Shown in pieces: positions 24,000 to 36,954 of a stretch of 64,000 bases of DNA. The stretch's first letter is position 1, and the number at the start of each line of letters is the position of its first letter. Made by a program: the position numbers and the translations under genes. Source of the DNA: Halomicrobium urmianum (GTDB lineage: Archaea > Halobacteriota > Halobacteria > Halobacteriales > Haloarculaceae). The notes under the pieces were generated by a model. That model ran no database searches. It was not told the DNA's origin and saw only the letters and a program-made list of their open reading frames with translations. The DNA is taken from assembly GCF_020217425.1 (NCBI RefSeq), contig NZ_CP084090.1, forward strand, positions 3,224,001-3,288,000. Reading direction: 5' to 3'.

Positions 24000-24722
24000 A
24001 TGCACCAGCAGGCCGACCAGTCGGACGCGACGGGCGCGTCGGACGAGTACACGTTCGACGACCTGTCGGTCGTCATGGGTACGTACAACGAGGAGGAGGC
24101 CATCGGAACCGTTCTCTCGGACATCGACGAGGTCACGGACGGCCGGGCCGAGGTCGTCTGCGTCGACGGCTCCAGCGACCGGACGCCGGAGATCGCGCGC
24201 GACCACGGGGCCCGGGTCATCGAGCAGGAACCCCAGGGGTACGGCGTGGCCGTCCGCGAGGCGCTGCTCGCCGCCGATCGCCCCGTCGTCGTCACGACCG
24301 ACTGCGACGACACCTATCCGATGGAGCGCCTACCGGACCTCCTCGAGGAGATCAACGACGGGGCCGACGTCGTCAGCGGGGACCGCCTCTACTGGGGGGC
24401 GGACGCCATGCCCGACGTCAACCGTCTGGGCAACCGGGCGTTCGCACTGCTCGCGAGCGCCCTGATGGGCGAGCGCGTCCACGACACGACAACCGGCATG
24501 CGCGCGTACAGGCGCGAGGTGATCCGGAAGATCCGATGGACGGAGAACACCGGACTCTCCGCCGAACTGCTCGTCCGCCCCCTCATGCGGGAGTACGACG
24601 TGCGTGAGGTCCCCATCGAGTACCGCGAGCGCGCCGGAGAGACGAAACTCGACCCGCTCTCCGGAGGCGCGGCCATCGCGAAGTCCATCGTGAAGGTCTG
24701 CCTGGAAGAGCAGCTCAGATAG
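24000..24722 (+). CDS. family 2 glycosyltransferase (dolichyl-phosphate hexosyltransferase-like)
   Basis: 240 residues. The GT-A fold is evident: VVMGTYNEEEAIG near the N-terminus, VVCVDGSSDRTPEIA, and the metal-binding TTDCDDTYPME near residue 100. A later GNRAFALLASALMGERVHDT and GMRAYRREV match the acceptor side of DPM1/AglJ-type enzymes, which load hexose onto dolichyl phosphate for N-glycosylation of surface proteins. No membrane spans, so it is a soluble or peripheral enzyme. It has a candidate iron box in its promoter and is the last gene before the rRNA operon. Confidence 0.87.
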   Translation: MHQQADQSDATGASDEYTFDDLSVVMGTYNEEEAIGTVLSDIDEVTDGRAEVVCVDGSSDRTPEIARDHGARVIEQEPQGYGVAVREALLAADRPVVVTTDCDDTYPMERLPDLLEEINDGADVVSGDRLYWGADAMPDVNRLGNRAFALLASALMGERVHDTTTGMRAYRREVIRKIRWTENTGLSAELLVRPLMREYDVREVPIEYRERAGETKLDPLSGGAAIAKSIVKVCLEEQLR

Positions 24723-25147
24723 CCGAGCGCCGGCGTCGCGTCGTTCTCACGGACACGGACCGTCCGTACGCGACGTCTCGTGACACGTCTCTTCCCGCTG
24801 CACGCGCAGGTCGCGGCGCGACCGTCGATCCGGTCCGCTTCCCGCCGGTAACGTCGCCCTATCCCGCGAGATCGACTTTTATACCCCGTGTGAGACTCAT
24901 TCCCCAACCGATCCCTTTGTCCTCCCTTCTCACGGCCGTTTCGAGACGACGGGTTTATCCGTCACCCACCCATCGGAATGAATGCGAAGGTCGCGCCGGG
25001 GTGACCCGGCGAGGTCCGGCCGGTTCGTCTCTGACAACTCCGGCCGGTCCGAGCGAGAGCGCGTCGCGCTGACGTCACGTCAGCCGCCTCTCGCGAACCG
25101 ATGAGGATTCCAGCCCTGCGGTCCGCCGTACAGGAGGAATCTGATAT
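24723..25147 (+). promoter_or_regulatory. rRNA operon promoter region
   Basis: No credible gene lies in this stretch. At least two rRNA-type promoters are visible: CGACTTTTATACC (24873-24885) and GACGGGTTTATCC (24948-24960), each with the CGA-n-TTTAT pattern common in haloarchaeal rrn leaders. Their spacing (about 75 nt) suggests tandem promoters feeding the same transcript. Confidence 0.55.
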
Positions 25148-25168
25148 GAGCCCTGACGGACCCAACAC
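25148..25168 (+). other. 16S rRNA processing stem, 5' arm
   Basis: GAGCCCTGACGG-a-CCCAACACA is complementary to 26784-26803 downstream of 16S (TGTTGGG-c-CCGTCAGGGCTC). The pair would close a long helix around pre-16S with a mismatch/bulge, the setting for a bulge-helix-bulge cut by the archaeal tRNA splicing endonuclease. Confidence 0.8.
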
Positions 25169-25244
25169 AATGGCACTGATATGGATATCAGTGTGACGCT
25201 TCCAATGGAGTGTAACCACTTCCGCCGCTGGTGTATGCCAGCAC

Positions 25245-26717
<1,473 letters not shown>

Positions 26718-27097
26718 ACTGACCGGGACCTGGCCTTCGGGCCAGGCCCACCTACAGGGGCTGTCCTCGTGACAGCCCCGCCGTGTTGGGCCCGTCAGGG
26801 CTCGCCGAGATCCATCCGAGGCGGATGTCCCCGTTCGGGGATGTCGGGTGCAACTCCCGGCGGATCCGTTTCCCGTACTGCGATTCGAACCGTGTTCCTT
26901 AAGTGGGACACTCGGTTTGGTCGTGGTACGAACGATCGATGCACCGCCCCGTGCGAGCGAGGGCGGGAAGGGTCGATGCACGCACTGCCGCCACAGGCGT
27001 GTAAATGACACCGTGTGTACGTGCGCTCCAGGCGTCCACTGGACGTGGTCGCCGCATACTGCTCAGTGTGCTTGTCACACAGAGCATCGAGATCCAA
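26718..27097 (+). other. 16S-23S internal spacer without a tRNA gene
   Basis: The 380-nt spacer has two strong hairpins (26729-26746, CCTGGCC-TTCG-GGCCAGG; 26757-26779, GGGGCTGTC / GACAGCCCC), then the 3' arm of the 16S processing stem (26784-26803), then a group of short hairpins at 26809-26866. It ends with the 5' arm of the 23S stem (27011-27048). The spacer tRNA-Ala found in most haloarchaeal rRNA operons is absent: there is no matching acceptor, anticodon arm or GTTCAAAT-type T-loop. Confidence 0.75.
27011..27048 (+). other. 23S rRNA processing stem, 5' arm
   Basis: CCGTGTGTACGTGCGCTCCAG (27011-27031) and CTGGACGTGG (27039-27048) are complementary to 30057-30094 after the 23S gene (CCACGTCCAG ... 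CTGGAGCGCACGTATACACGG). Internal mismatches leave bulges suitable for bulge-helix-bulge cleavage. Confidence 0.8.
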
Positions 27098-30012
<2,915 letters not shown>

Positions 30013-30056
30013 CATTCATAGTCTCTGACCGGTGACGGTCAGCAGACGCCAGGCGC

Positions 30057-30094
30057 CCACGTCCAGGCGCAATCTGGAGCGCACGTATACACGG
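30057..30094 (+). other. 23S rRNA processing stem, 3' arm
   Basis: Complementary to 27011-27048 (see that entry). The 5S gene begins about 50 nt later, with no tRNA gene between. Confidence 0.8.
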
Positions 30095-30143
30095 AGTTCG
30101 ACCGATCACTGGCCCATGCGCGGTTCGATTCCGCGGATCGGCG

Positions 30144-30265
30144 TTCAGGCGGCCACAGCGGCGGGGCAACACCCGTACCCATCCCGAACACGGAAGTTAA
30201 GCCCGCCTGCGTTCCGGCGAGTACTGGAGTGCGCGAGCCTCTGGGAAATCCGGTTCGCCGCCTAC
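30144..30265 (+). rRNA. rrf: 5S ribosomal RNA
   Basis: About 122 nt starting TTCAGGCGGCCACAGCGG and ending GGTTCGCCGCCTA, whose ends pair (AGGCGGC with GCCGCCT). The conserved CCCATCCCGAACACGGAAGT loop is present at about 30178. It is the last rRNA of the operon; the distal tRNA-Cys seen in some haloarchaeal operons is not found downstream. Confidence 0.96.
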
Positions 30266-30432
30266 CACTCATACTTCATCACCCCTCGAACAGCAGCGGC
30301 GCTGTTCGGGGGGTTTCGCATTTCGAACCCGGCCAGTCGCCACGCTGGTCGGGGTTTCGTATTTCGAACAGCGGCAGCACTAATCGAAGTCGACGTTTCG
30401 AACGGACAGTGACGACGGTCGTCGGGGTGCGT
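30266..30432. other. gap between 5S rRNA and the orphan subunit gene
   Basis: Apart from the terminator hairpins (30282-30316 and a weaker CCAGTCGCCACGCTGG at about 30332-30347), nothing is recognisable. No tRNA gene is present. Confidence 0.6.
30282..30316 (+). terminator. probable rRNA operon terminator hairpin
   Basis: CCCC-t-CGAACAG ... CTGTTCGGGGGG forms a strong stem followed by TTTCG, 17 nt after 5S. A second T-run (TTTCGTATTTCG) follows a weaker hairpin at about 30330-30350. Archaeal termination mainly needs T-runs, so either may act. Confidence 0.5.
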
Positions 30433-30960
30433 CTACTCCGGGGGCTGTCGATAGCTGGTGGCCCCGCCGGGGTAGCCCTGTGGGTTCTCGAGTCCGACCA
30501 GCTCGCCCCCGGTGGGCGTCGTGTACAGCGCGTACTGGAGGTCGTTCACGAGGTAGTAGCGGACGCGCTCGCGGTCGGTGCCGTCGGGAGCGGCGTCGGC
30601 GACGTCGACGCCCATCCGGCGGAGCAGGTCGTCACGCGCGTCCGGATCCTGCTCTCGGAAGGGGCCGTCGGCCCAGGAATCGGCGTAGTCGTCGAGTGCG
30701 GCGATCGCCTCGTGCACGCCGGCGGCGTAGTCGGGCCGGTCGGCGACGCGGCCGACGACGTAGCGTTCGACGAACGCGTCGATTCCGGACACGGCGTCGG
30801 GATAGATCGTCTTGGCGAGAGCGGTCAGCGTGTCGCGCTCGGCCGGGGTGAAGCCCTCGCGGTCCGGGTCGGCTTCGAGTCGGTCCCAGGCGAGCGCGCC
30901 GGCACCGACGGCGCCGAGTGCGACGAGCGCGTCGCGCCTGGTGAGTTCGTGATCGGTCAT
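30433..30960 (-). CDS. gluconate 2-dehydrogenase subunit 3-like protein (orphan)
   Basis: 175 residues. The N-terminus has a twin-arginine-like start (TRRDALVALGAVGAGALAWD). The remainder (FTPAERDTLTALAKTIYPDA ... YYLVNDLQYALYTTPTGGEL) matches the small helper subunit of gluconate 2-dehydrogenase/GMC flavoenzymes, which normally escorts or stabilises a large GMC oxidoreductase. No GMC partner is present anywhere in the window. It is the last gene of a tight minus-strand run beginning with the Fe-type ABC importer at 36917, only 6 nt from the gene before it. Its role there is unknown. Confidence 0.82.
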   Translation of the reverse strand: MTDHELTRRDALVALGAVGAGALAWDRLEADPDREGFTPAERDTLTALAKTIYPDAVSGIDAFVERYVVGRVADRPDYAAGVHEAIAALDDYADSWADGPFREQDPDARDDLLRRMGVDVADAAPDGTDRERVRYYLVNDLQYALYTTPTGGELVGLENPQGYPGGATSYRQPPE

Positions 30961-30966
30961 GGGTGG

Positions 30967-33009
30967 TCAGTCGTGGATCGTGGCGTTCACGCGGATCCCG
31001 TCGCGGTGGGCGCCGGGGACGTAGGCGGATTCGCCGCCGCAGCGGTCGGCGCCGCGACACACCTCGGCGTAGGGGGTCAACGCTCGGACGGCGCCCCCGG
31101 CCGCGTCGACGGGGTGTTCGAGGCGGTAGGTGAAGCCGGCACCGGTCCCGTAGTCGACGAAGATCGACGTCTCGACCGTCTCGCGGCCGTCGACGGGGAC
31201 GGACAGGGAATCGTCGAGCGCGGGGCCGGCGAGCGTCGCGGTGCCGTTGGAGACGGTCAGCGTCCCGGAGAACGACGACGGTGCGGTGACGGTCGTGCTG
31301 TCGCGCTGTCCGCTGGCGGCAATCTCGACGGCGATCAGCTCCGCGCCGTCGGGCACGCCGGCGGCGACGTCCTGATAGACGCTCTCTCCCCGGACGTGCC
31401 GGATCTCCTGGAGATGCGGTTCGACGGTGGCACCGGCCGTCGGTGCCCAGGGGCCGCGATACGTGTAGCGGTACAGCGTCCGGTCCGGGAAGGCGTCGAC
31501 GACGGCGAACTGCCGGTCGCGGAGCGCGTAGACGGCGTCGCCGTCGTAGCCGGGGTCGTTCCGGAGCGCCTGGAAGGGGTGGTTGAGCCAGTCGCCGTAG
31601 GGGGTGGGGAGGAAGACCAGCGCGTGTTCGAACGACCGGTCCTCGACGGGCTCGTAGGCCGTCTCGTAGCGCTCCGTGACGGCGTAGTTGTCGGCCAGCG
31701 GGGCCGCGGTCGCTCCGACCCCGGCGGCACCGATGACGGCGGCACCGACGAGCAGGGCGGCAACGGCGGTGCGCGGGGGTATCAAAGGGCGGGATCGGAC
31801 GGCCTCGCGGATCCACTGGCCGGCGAACCGGAGACCGACGGCGGCGAACAGCGCCGTCGGGACGAGCAGGTCGACGTGGTAGTAGGGGCCGAGGTAGCTG
31901 ATCAGGCCGTCGCCGGCGGCGTCGAGGTCGCCGAGGACGTTCAGGTTGCCCCAGAAGTAGACGTTGCCCAGCGGGACGGTGAGGCCGATTCCGGCGACGA
32001 CGGCCTGACGGTCGGAGAGGCCGCGCCGGGCGGCGACTGCGAGGCCGAGGAACGCCGCCAGCGTGCCGAGGGCGCCCGCGACGACCCAGCGGGCGGCGTA
32101 GGCCCACAGGACCTCGGCGTTGGCGCGCAGGGCGAGCGCGGGTGTGTAGTCGCGCTCGTAGCCGAGGATCTCCCGCTGGCCGAAGCCCAGTCCGTCCCGG
32201 GGTGCGAACGCCTCGTAGGGGAAGAGCAGCGGGTCGCCCGTGACGACGGCGTTGTAGCCGAGGGCCGCGACGACGCCGAGGAGGCCGAACGCGCCGGTGA
32301 GGCTCTGCCGGAGCAGGACCGGCCGGTCGAGGGTCCGCAGGGTCCACACCGCGTGCGCGACGAACGGGGCCGCGAAGAGGACGGCCGTGTAGGGCCGCGC
32401 GAAGAAGGCGGCGGCGACCGCGAGGCCGGCGACGGCGGCGGCCCGTCGGCTCCCGGTGCGGTCGGCGTGGAGGTACGCCGCGGCGAACGCGAGGTTCCAG
32501 AGGGTCGTGGGGACGTAGGGCAGGAACACCGAGGCGTTCAGGAGGAAGAGCGGAGAGGCGAGCAGCAGAACGGCGGCCAGGTAGCCGGTCCGGCGGCCGA
32601 AGACCTCACTGCCGACCCGGGCCGTGAGCGCGACGACGCCGGCCGCGATCAGCGCGAGCGCGATCCGGTACCCGCCCAGTAACTTGCCGACCGCGAACAT
32701 CGCGGCCGGAACGGGCGAGTACTTGGGGTAGAGGCCCGCGTCGCTCTCCACGAAGAACCAGGGGTGGAACGATTCGGTGACGGGAGGGCTGAGGTACAGC
32801 TGCCCGTCCAGCAGCATCGCTGCCTGCTGGAGGTAGACGGCCTCGTCGTGGTTAGAGGTGTGGTACGGAAAGACGCCGTGGGCGACGGCGTAGACGAGGA
32901 GAGCGGCGACGGCGGCCAGCCCGGCGACCGCGAGGCGGTGGCGGCGAACGGGATGCAGCGAACTGCGGCGGCGGTCGAGCGACCCGAGGAGGTCGCCGGC
33001 GGATCTCAT
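30967..33009 (-). CDS. ArnT/GT39-like membrane glycosyltransferase
   Basis: 680 residues. About ten to twelve membrane spans fill residues 25-450. The first outside loop holds the acidic pair of lipid-linked-sugar transferases in SNHDEAVYLQQAAML (about 52-66). A PKYSPVPAAMFAVG motif follows. The C-terminal about 230 residues are soluble, beta-rich and presumably outside. Such enzymes move a sugar from a polyprenyl-phosphate carrier to lipid, protein or another glycan. Its start overlaps the ABC ATPase stop (ATGA at 33006-33009), so it is translated as part of the metal importer operon, an unexpected partnership. Confidence 0.83.
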   Translation of the reverse strand: MRSAGDLLGSLDRRRSSLHPVRRHRLAVAGLAAVAALLVYAVAHGVFPYHTSNHDEAVYLQQAAMLLDGQLYLSPPVTESFHPWFFVESDAGLYPKYSPVPAAMFAVGKLLGGYRIALALIAAGVVALTARVGSEVFGRRTGYLAAVLLLASPLFLLNASVFLPYVPTTLWNLAFAAAYLHADRTGSRRAAAVAGLAVAAAFFARPYTAVLFAAPFVAHAVWTLRTLDRPVLLRQSLTGAFGLLGVVAALGYNAVVTGDPLLFPYEAFAPRDGLGFGQREILGYERDYTPALALRANAEVLWAYAARWVVAGALGTLAAFLGLAVAARRGLSDRQAVVAGIGLTVPLGNVYFWGNLNVLGDLDAAGDGLISYLGPYYHVDLLVPTALFAAVGLRFAGQWIREAVRSRPLIPPRTAVAALLVGAAVIGAAGVGATAAPLADNYAVTERYETAYEPVEDRSFEHALVFLPTPYGDWLNHPFQALRNDPGYDGDAVYALRDRQFAVVDAFPDRTLYRYTYRGPWAPTAGATVEPHLQEIRHVRGESVYQDVAAGVPDGAELIAVEIAASGQRDSTTVTAPSSFSGTLTVSNGTATLAGPALDDSLSVPVDGRETVETSIFVDYGTGAGFTYRLEHPVDAAGGAVRALTPYAEVCRGADRCGGESAYVPGAHRDGIRVNATIHD

Positions 33010-34145
33010 TCGGCGGGGTACCAGGCCAGCGAGTGGTCGGCCCGGAGGTCGATCTCGACGGGCTCGCCGGCCTCGAAGGTCTCGGAGTGGTTGTGGAGGC
33101 AGTGGACCTCGTCGCCGCTGTGGAGGGCGATCCGGTAGACGAAGGAGGGGCCGTTGTACTGGCGGTGGGTGACGTAGCCGTCGGCCTTGGGCTCGCTGGT
33201 CGGGACGGCCCGGAGGTCGTCCGGCCGGACGAGCACGTCGAGGCGCGCGCCGTCGTACGCCTCGATCGGGCCGTTCAGGAGGTCGGTGTCGTAGGAGCCG
33301 ATGGCGGTTTCGATGGCATCGTCTGCGACCCGCGCCGAGAGGAAGCTCGCCTGGCCGAGGAAGGAGGCGACGAAGCGGGACTCGGGGTTCTCGAACACCT
33401 CGGCGGGGTCGCCGACCTGCTCGATGGTCCCGTCGTTCATGATGGCGACCCGGTCCGAAATCGAGAGCGCCTCCTCCTGGTCGTGGGTGACGGAGACGGC
33501 GGTGACGCCGGCCCGCTTGAGGATGCGCCGGACCTCCTCGCGCATCTCCACGCGGAGGCGGACGTCCAGGTTCGAGAAGGGCTCGTCGAGCAGCAGGACG
33601 TCGGGCTCGGGCGCCAGCGAGCGCGCCAGGGCGACGCGCTGCTGCTGGCCGCCCGAGAGCTGGCTGGGCATCTTCTCGCGGTGGTTCTGGAGACCGACGA
33701 GGTCGAGCATCTCGTCGACGCGCTCCTCGGTGGCGTCCTCGTCGCGGTCCGTCAGCCCGAAGGCGACGTTCTCCTCGACGGAGAGGTGCGGGAAGAGAGC
33801 GAAGTCCTGGAAGACGATGCCGACGTCGCGCTCCTCCGGCTTGCGGTACGCCTCGTCGTCGGCGACCCGGTCGCCGGCGATGGTGACGGTGCCGCCGGAC
33901 GGCCGTTCGAGGCCGGCGATCATTCGGAGCGTGGTGGTCTTGCCACAGCCCGACGGCCCGAGCAACGTCAGGAGTTCGCCGTCGCGGACGGACAGATCGA
34001 GCTCCTCGACGGCCGCCTCGGGGCCGTACTCCTTGGTCACGCCGTCCAGTTCCAGCACCGTCGCGGTGGGGTCCTCGACGGCCGTCTCGACGGCGTCGAA
34101 CTCGGCCGGCGGGGTCACGTCGTTACGTTGCATCGTATTTTTCAC
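33006..34145 (-). CDS. ABC transporter ATP-binding protein, Fe(III)/PotA type
   Basis: 379 residues. Walker A GPSGCGKTTTLRM, Q-loop FQDFALFPHLSV, signature LSGGQQQRVALARS, Walker B VLLLDEPFSNLD and H-loop SVTHDQEE are all present. A TOBE-like C-terminal part ends the protein. The class (FbpC/PotA/ThiQ) pairs with two-domain permeases like the one next to it. The start at 34145 overlaps the permease by 23 nt; the fifth codon is also ATG (34133) and is a plausible alternative. Its stop overlaps the start of the membrane glycosyltransferase. Confidence 0.92.
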   Translation of the reverse strand: MKNTMQRNDVTPPAEFDAVETAVEDPTATVLELDGVTKEYGPEAAVEELDLSVRDGELLTLLGPSGCGKTTTLRMIAGLERPSGGTVTIAGDRVADDEAYRKPEERDVGIVFQDFALFPHLSVEENVAFGLTDRDEDATEERVDEMLDLVGLQNHREKMPSQLSGGQQQRVALARSLAPEPDVLLLDEPFSNLDVRLRVEMREEVRRILKRAGVTAVSVTHDQEEALSISDRVAIMNDGTIEQVGDPAEVFENPESRFVASFLGQASFLSARVADDAIETAIGSYDTDLLNGPIEAYDGARLDVLVRPDDLRAVPTSEPKADGYVTHRQYNGPSFVYRIALHSGDEVHCLHNHSETFEAGEPVEIDLRADHSLAWYPAE

Positions 34146-35736
34146 GTCCGAGGATCACGAGCATCGAGAGTCCGGAGACGGCGACGAGCACCAGCGCCGG
34201 AACCGCCGCCTGCCCGTAGTAACCTGCGTCCCGAACTAGCCAGATGTACGTTACGAACGTTTCGAAACCGGTCGGTCTGAGCATCAGCGTGGCCGGGAGC
34301 TCCTTCATCGTCGTCAGGAAGACCAGCGCCCCGCCGGCGACGATGCCGGGGGCGACCAGCGGCAGGACCACCCGGCGGAACGCCGACAGCGGCGGGTAAC
34401 CCAGCGACCGCGCGGCCTCGACGTAGCTGGGGTCGACCTGTAGCAGGGAGGACTTGGTCGTCCCGACGGCCTGGGGCAGGAAGCGGACGACGTAGGCGAA
34501 CCCCAGCAGGACCACGCTCTGGTAGAGGAAGGGGACGTACCGCAGACCGAGGTAGACCAGCGCCAGTCCGAGCACGACGCCCGGGACGGCGTAGCCGACG
34601 TAGCTCATGCGGTCGGGCAGCGATCCGATTCGGGAGTCGGAGCGCGCCGAGAGGTACGCCAGCGGGAGTGCGGCGACCGCGCAGACGGCGGCGGCCGCGG
34701 CCGCCAGCGAGACGGAGTTCCAGGCGTAGACCATCTCGAACGTGAATCCGCCGGCGGCGTAGCCCTCGCCGCCCCGGACCAGCCACAGCAGGAGGATGCC
34801 GACCGGGAGGAGGAGACAGAGCGTGGCGACGAGCGCGCAGAACAGCAGGGCGGGGGCCTTCCACTTCCCGAGCTTGATCTCCCCGGGCCGGCGCGCCCCG
34901 CGGCTGACGTAGGCGCCGTCGCGCCCGGCGTTGATGCGGGACTCGACGGCGAGGACGGCCAGCGCCATCGCGAGCAAGAGGAACGAGAGGACGGCGGCGT
35001 AGTCGAGTCGACTCCCCCTGAACTCGTTGTAGATCATCCGGGTGAACACGTCGTACTTCATGATCGCGGGCGTGCCGAAATCCGACAGCGCGTACAGCGC
35101 GACCAGCAGGGCGCCCGCGGCGATGCCCGGCGTGATCTGCGGGAGCGTCACGCGCTTGAACGCCTCCCAGCGCGTGTGGTTCAGCGACCGGGCCGCCTCG
35201 ACGACGGTCCCGTCGAACGACAGCAGCGCCGCTCGCGTCGTCAGGAAGACGTACGGGTAGGTGAACAGCGTCAGGACGAAGACGGTGCCGTGGAGCCCGT
35301 AGATGGGCGGCAGTTCGACCCCGATGAGGTCGGCGAGCAGGCCGTGGGGGCCGAACGCGGAGACGAAGGCGAACGCGCCGATGTAGCTGGGTATCACGAG
35401 CGGCAGGGCGCTGGTGACCGTCCAGAACCGGCGAAAGGGAAGGTCGGTCTGGACGGTCAGGATGGCTAGCGGGACGCCCAGCACCACCGAGGCGCCGGTG
35501 ACGCCCGCGACCAGCGCCAGCGAGTTGAGCGTGACGTCGATCGTGGTCGGGAGCGTCAGCAAGTCGATCGCCTGCGACGGCTCGATGGCGGCGGCGCGCA
35601 GGACGAGCCACGCCAGCGGCGAGAGCACGAGCAGCGCGATCCCGAACCCGACCGCGGCCAGCGGGCGTGAGACGCGGCTGTCGGTCGTCTTCCCGCCGAC
35701 CTGCTCGCGGACGCGGTCGAGTTCGTCGGTCGCCAT
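34123..35736 (-). CDS. Fe(III)-type ABC transporter permease, two-domain
   Basis: 537 residues with about twelve spans, made of two fused permease halves as in FbpB/ThiP. Each half carries an EAA-type loop: VEAARSLNHTRWEAFKRVTL (about 180) and VEAARSLGYPPLSAFRRVVL (about 430). Its first base overlaps the last base of the binding-protein stop (TGATG). This architecture is used for ferric iron, thiamine or related substrates; the iron box upstream favours iron. Confidence 0.92.
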   Translation of the reverse strand: MATDELDRVREQVGGKTTDSRVSRPLAAVGFGIALLVLSPLAWLVLRAAAIEPSQAIDLLTLPTTIDVTLNSLALVAGVTGASVVLGVPLAILTVQTDLPFRRFWTVTSALPLVIPSYIGAFAFVSAFGPHGLLADLIGVELPPIYGLHGTVFVLTLFTYPYVFLTTRAALLSFDGTVVEAARSLNHTRWEAFKRVTLPQITPGIAAGALLVALYALSDFGTPAIMKYDVFTRMIYNEFRGSRLDYAAVLSFLLLAMALAVLAVESRINAGRDGAYVSRGARRPGEIKLGKWKAPALLFCALVATLCLLLPVGILLLWLVRGGEGYAAGGFTFEMVYAWNSVSLAAAAAAVCAVAALPLAYLSARSDSRIGSLPDRMSYVGYAVPGVVLGLALVYLGLRYVPFLYQSVVLLGFAYVVRFLPQAVGTTKSSLLQVDPSYVEAARSLGYPPLSAFRRVVLPLVAPGIVAGGALVFLTTMKELPATLMLRPTGFETFVTYIWLVRDAGYYGQAAVPALVLVAVSGLSMLVILGREKYDAT

Positions 35737-36917
35737 CAGAGCGCGCCCACGTCGCGGAGCATGTCCACCGTGCCGGAGACGTCAGCCAGCTCGGTGAGGT
35801 CGATGTCTGGCGGGTTCAACTCGTCGATGGTCGGCAGGCCGCCGACGGGTTCGACGCCTGGAATCATCGGGTACGCGAAGGTCCGCGTCGCGAAGAACTC
35901 CTGGGCCTCCGCCGAGAGGAGGTGGCGGAAGAAGTTCTCCGCGAGGTCGACGTTCTCGCTGCCGTCGAGCAGTTGCGCGCCGGAGACGTTGACGAGCGCG
36001 CCGGCGTCGTTCTCGGTGAAGGCCAGGTCGATGGGGGCGTCCGGCCGGTCGCGCTGGACGCGCAGCGCGTAGTAGTGGTTGGCGAAGCCGGCGTTGAGTT
36101 CGCCGTCGGCGACGGCGTTGGAGACCTCCCACTCGTTGGAGTACTGCGTGACCCCCGCGTCCAGCATCGCTTCGAGCCACGAGCGGGTCGCCTCGTCGCC
36201 GCGGGAGAGCCGCATCGCCGTCACCATCGACTGGAAGGCCCCGTAGCTGGGACCCCAGCCCATCGCGTCGGCCAGGGCGTCGCTCTCGGGGAACTCCTGG
36301 ATGGAGCTCGGGACGTCCTCGGCCGAGAGCTCGTTCGTGTTGTAGGGGACGGCACGCGCCCGGCCGGCGAAGCCGACCCAGCGGCCCTCGCCGTCCTGGA
36401 AGGCGTCGGGCACGGGTTCGAGCACGTCGTCGCTCAGCGACGCCGCGGCGCCCTCCCGTGCGACGGTGCCCAGCGAGCCGGCGTCGACGGCGAGGAAGGC
36501 GTCGGCCTGGACCGCTCCGGCCTTGCTCTCCTCGATGATCGTGTTCGCGAGGTCGCTGGAGGAGTTTCGCTGGTGCTGGACCTCGAAGTCGGCGTACTCC
36601 TGCTCCAGCAGTTCGATCAGCGTCAGGTACAGCCCGCCCTCGCCCCCGCCGAGGTAGACCGTCAGACTCCCGGAGAGGTCAGGCAGTTCGTCGATGCTGG
36701 TCCCGTCGGGTTCGCCGCGCTGCTCGACCATCGGGCCGGAGCCCCGGAAGTCCGAGAGGCCCACTGACCCGCTGTCGCCGTCGTCGGAGCTCCCGGTGAG
36801 AACCCCGGAACAGCCGGCGAGCGACGAGGCGGCCGCGGCCCCGGACGCCGCGAGAAAGCGGCGACGGGACCCGGAATCGACGGTCCGTCCGTCATCGTCG
36901 TCGTGTGCGTCCATCAT
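35736..36917 (-). CDS. Fe(III)-type ABC transporter substrate-binding lipoprotein
   Basis: 393 residues. Tat motif SRRRFLAASG and lipobox LAGC near residue 35 anchor it outside the cell. The mature part starts its fold at LTVYLGGGEGGLYLTLIELL and belongs to the FbpA/ferric-binding group (iron or thiamine). NHYYALRVQRDRP (about 285) supplies the adjacent tyrosines used as ferric ligands in this family. Two ATGs lie in tandem (36917 and 36914); the first is used here. An iron box ends 4 nt upstream, strong evidence for iron-regulated expression. It heads the five-gene run to 30433. Confidence 0.92.
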   Translation of the reverse strand: MMDAHDDDDGRTVDSGSRRRFLAASGAAAASSLAGCSGVLTGSSDDGDSGSVGLSDFRGSGPMVEQRGEPDGTSIDELPDLSGSLTVYLGGGEGGLYLTLIELLEQEYADFEVQHQRNSSSDLANTIIEESKAGAVQADAFLAVDAGSLGTVAREGAAASLSDDVLEPVPDAFQDGEGRWVGFAGRARAVPYNTNELSAEDVPSSIQEFPESDALADAMGWGPSYGAFQSMVTAMRLSRGDEATRSWLEAMLDAGVTQYSNEWEVSNAVADGELNAGFANHYYALRVQRDRPDAPIDLAFTENDAGALVNVSGAQLLDGSENVDLAENFFRHLLSAEAQEFFATRTFAYPMIPGVEPVGGLPTIDELNPPDIDLTELADVSGTVDMLRDVGAL

Positions 36918-36920
36918 TAC

Positions 36921-36936
36921 TTTAGGCTTACCTAAA
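36921..36936. promoter_or_regulatory. iron box (DtxR-like operator) before the Fe importer
   Basis: TTTAGGCTTACCTAAA, an inverted repeat with half-site TTTAGG/CCTAAA, lies 4 nt upstream of the binding-protein ATG. A further half-site CTTAGGCCT follows at 36940-36948. At leaderless spacing it covers the transcription start, so a metal-loaded repressor would block initiation. Confidence 0.75.
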
Positions 36937-36954
36937 TCACTTAGGCCTTTCTAC

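Noticed and set aside
26809-26866. Functional spacer tRNA
   Set aside because: The middle hairpins have 2-3 nt loops and the acceptor has only four pairs, so no anticodon can be assigned.
30229-32682. 817-residue plus-strand frame across the ArnT-like gene
   Set aside because: Low-complexity Val/Gly/Asp/Arg-rich antisense shadow of a membrane protein gene; no domain and no promoter.
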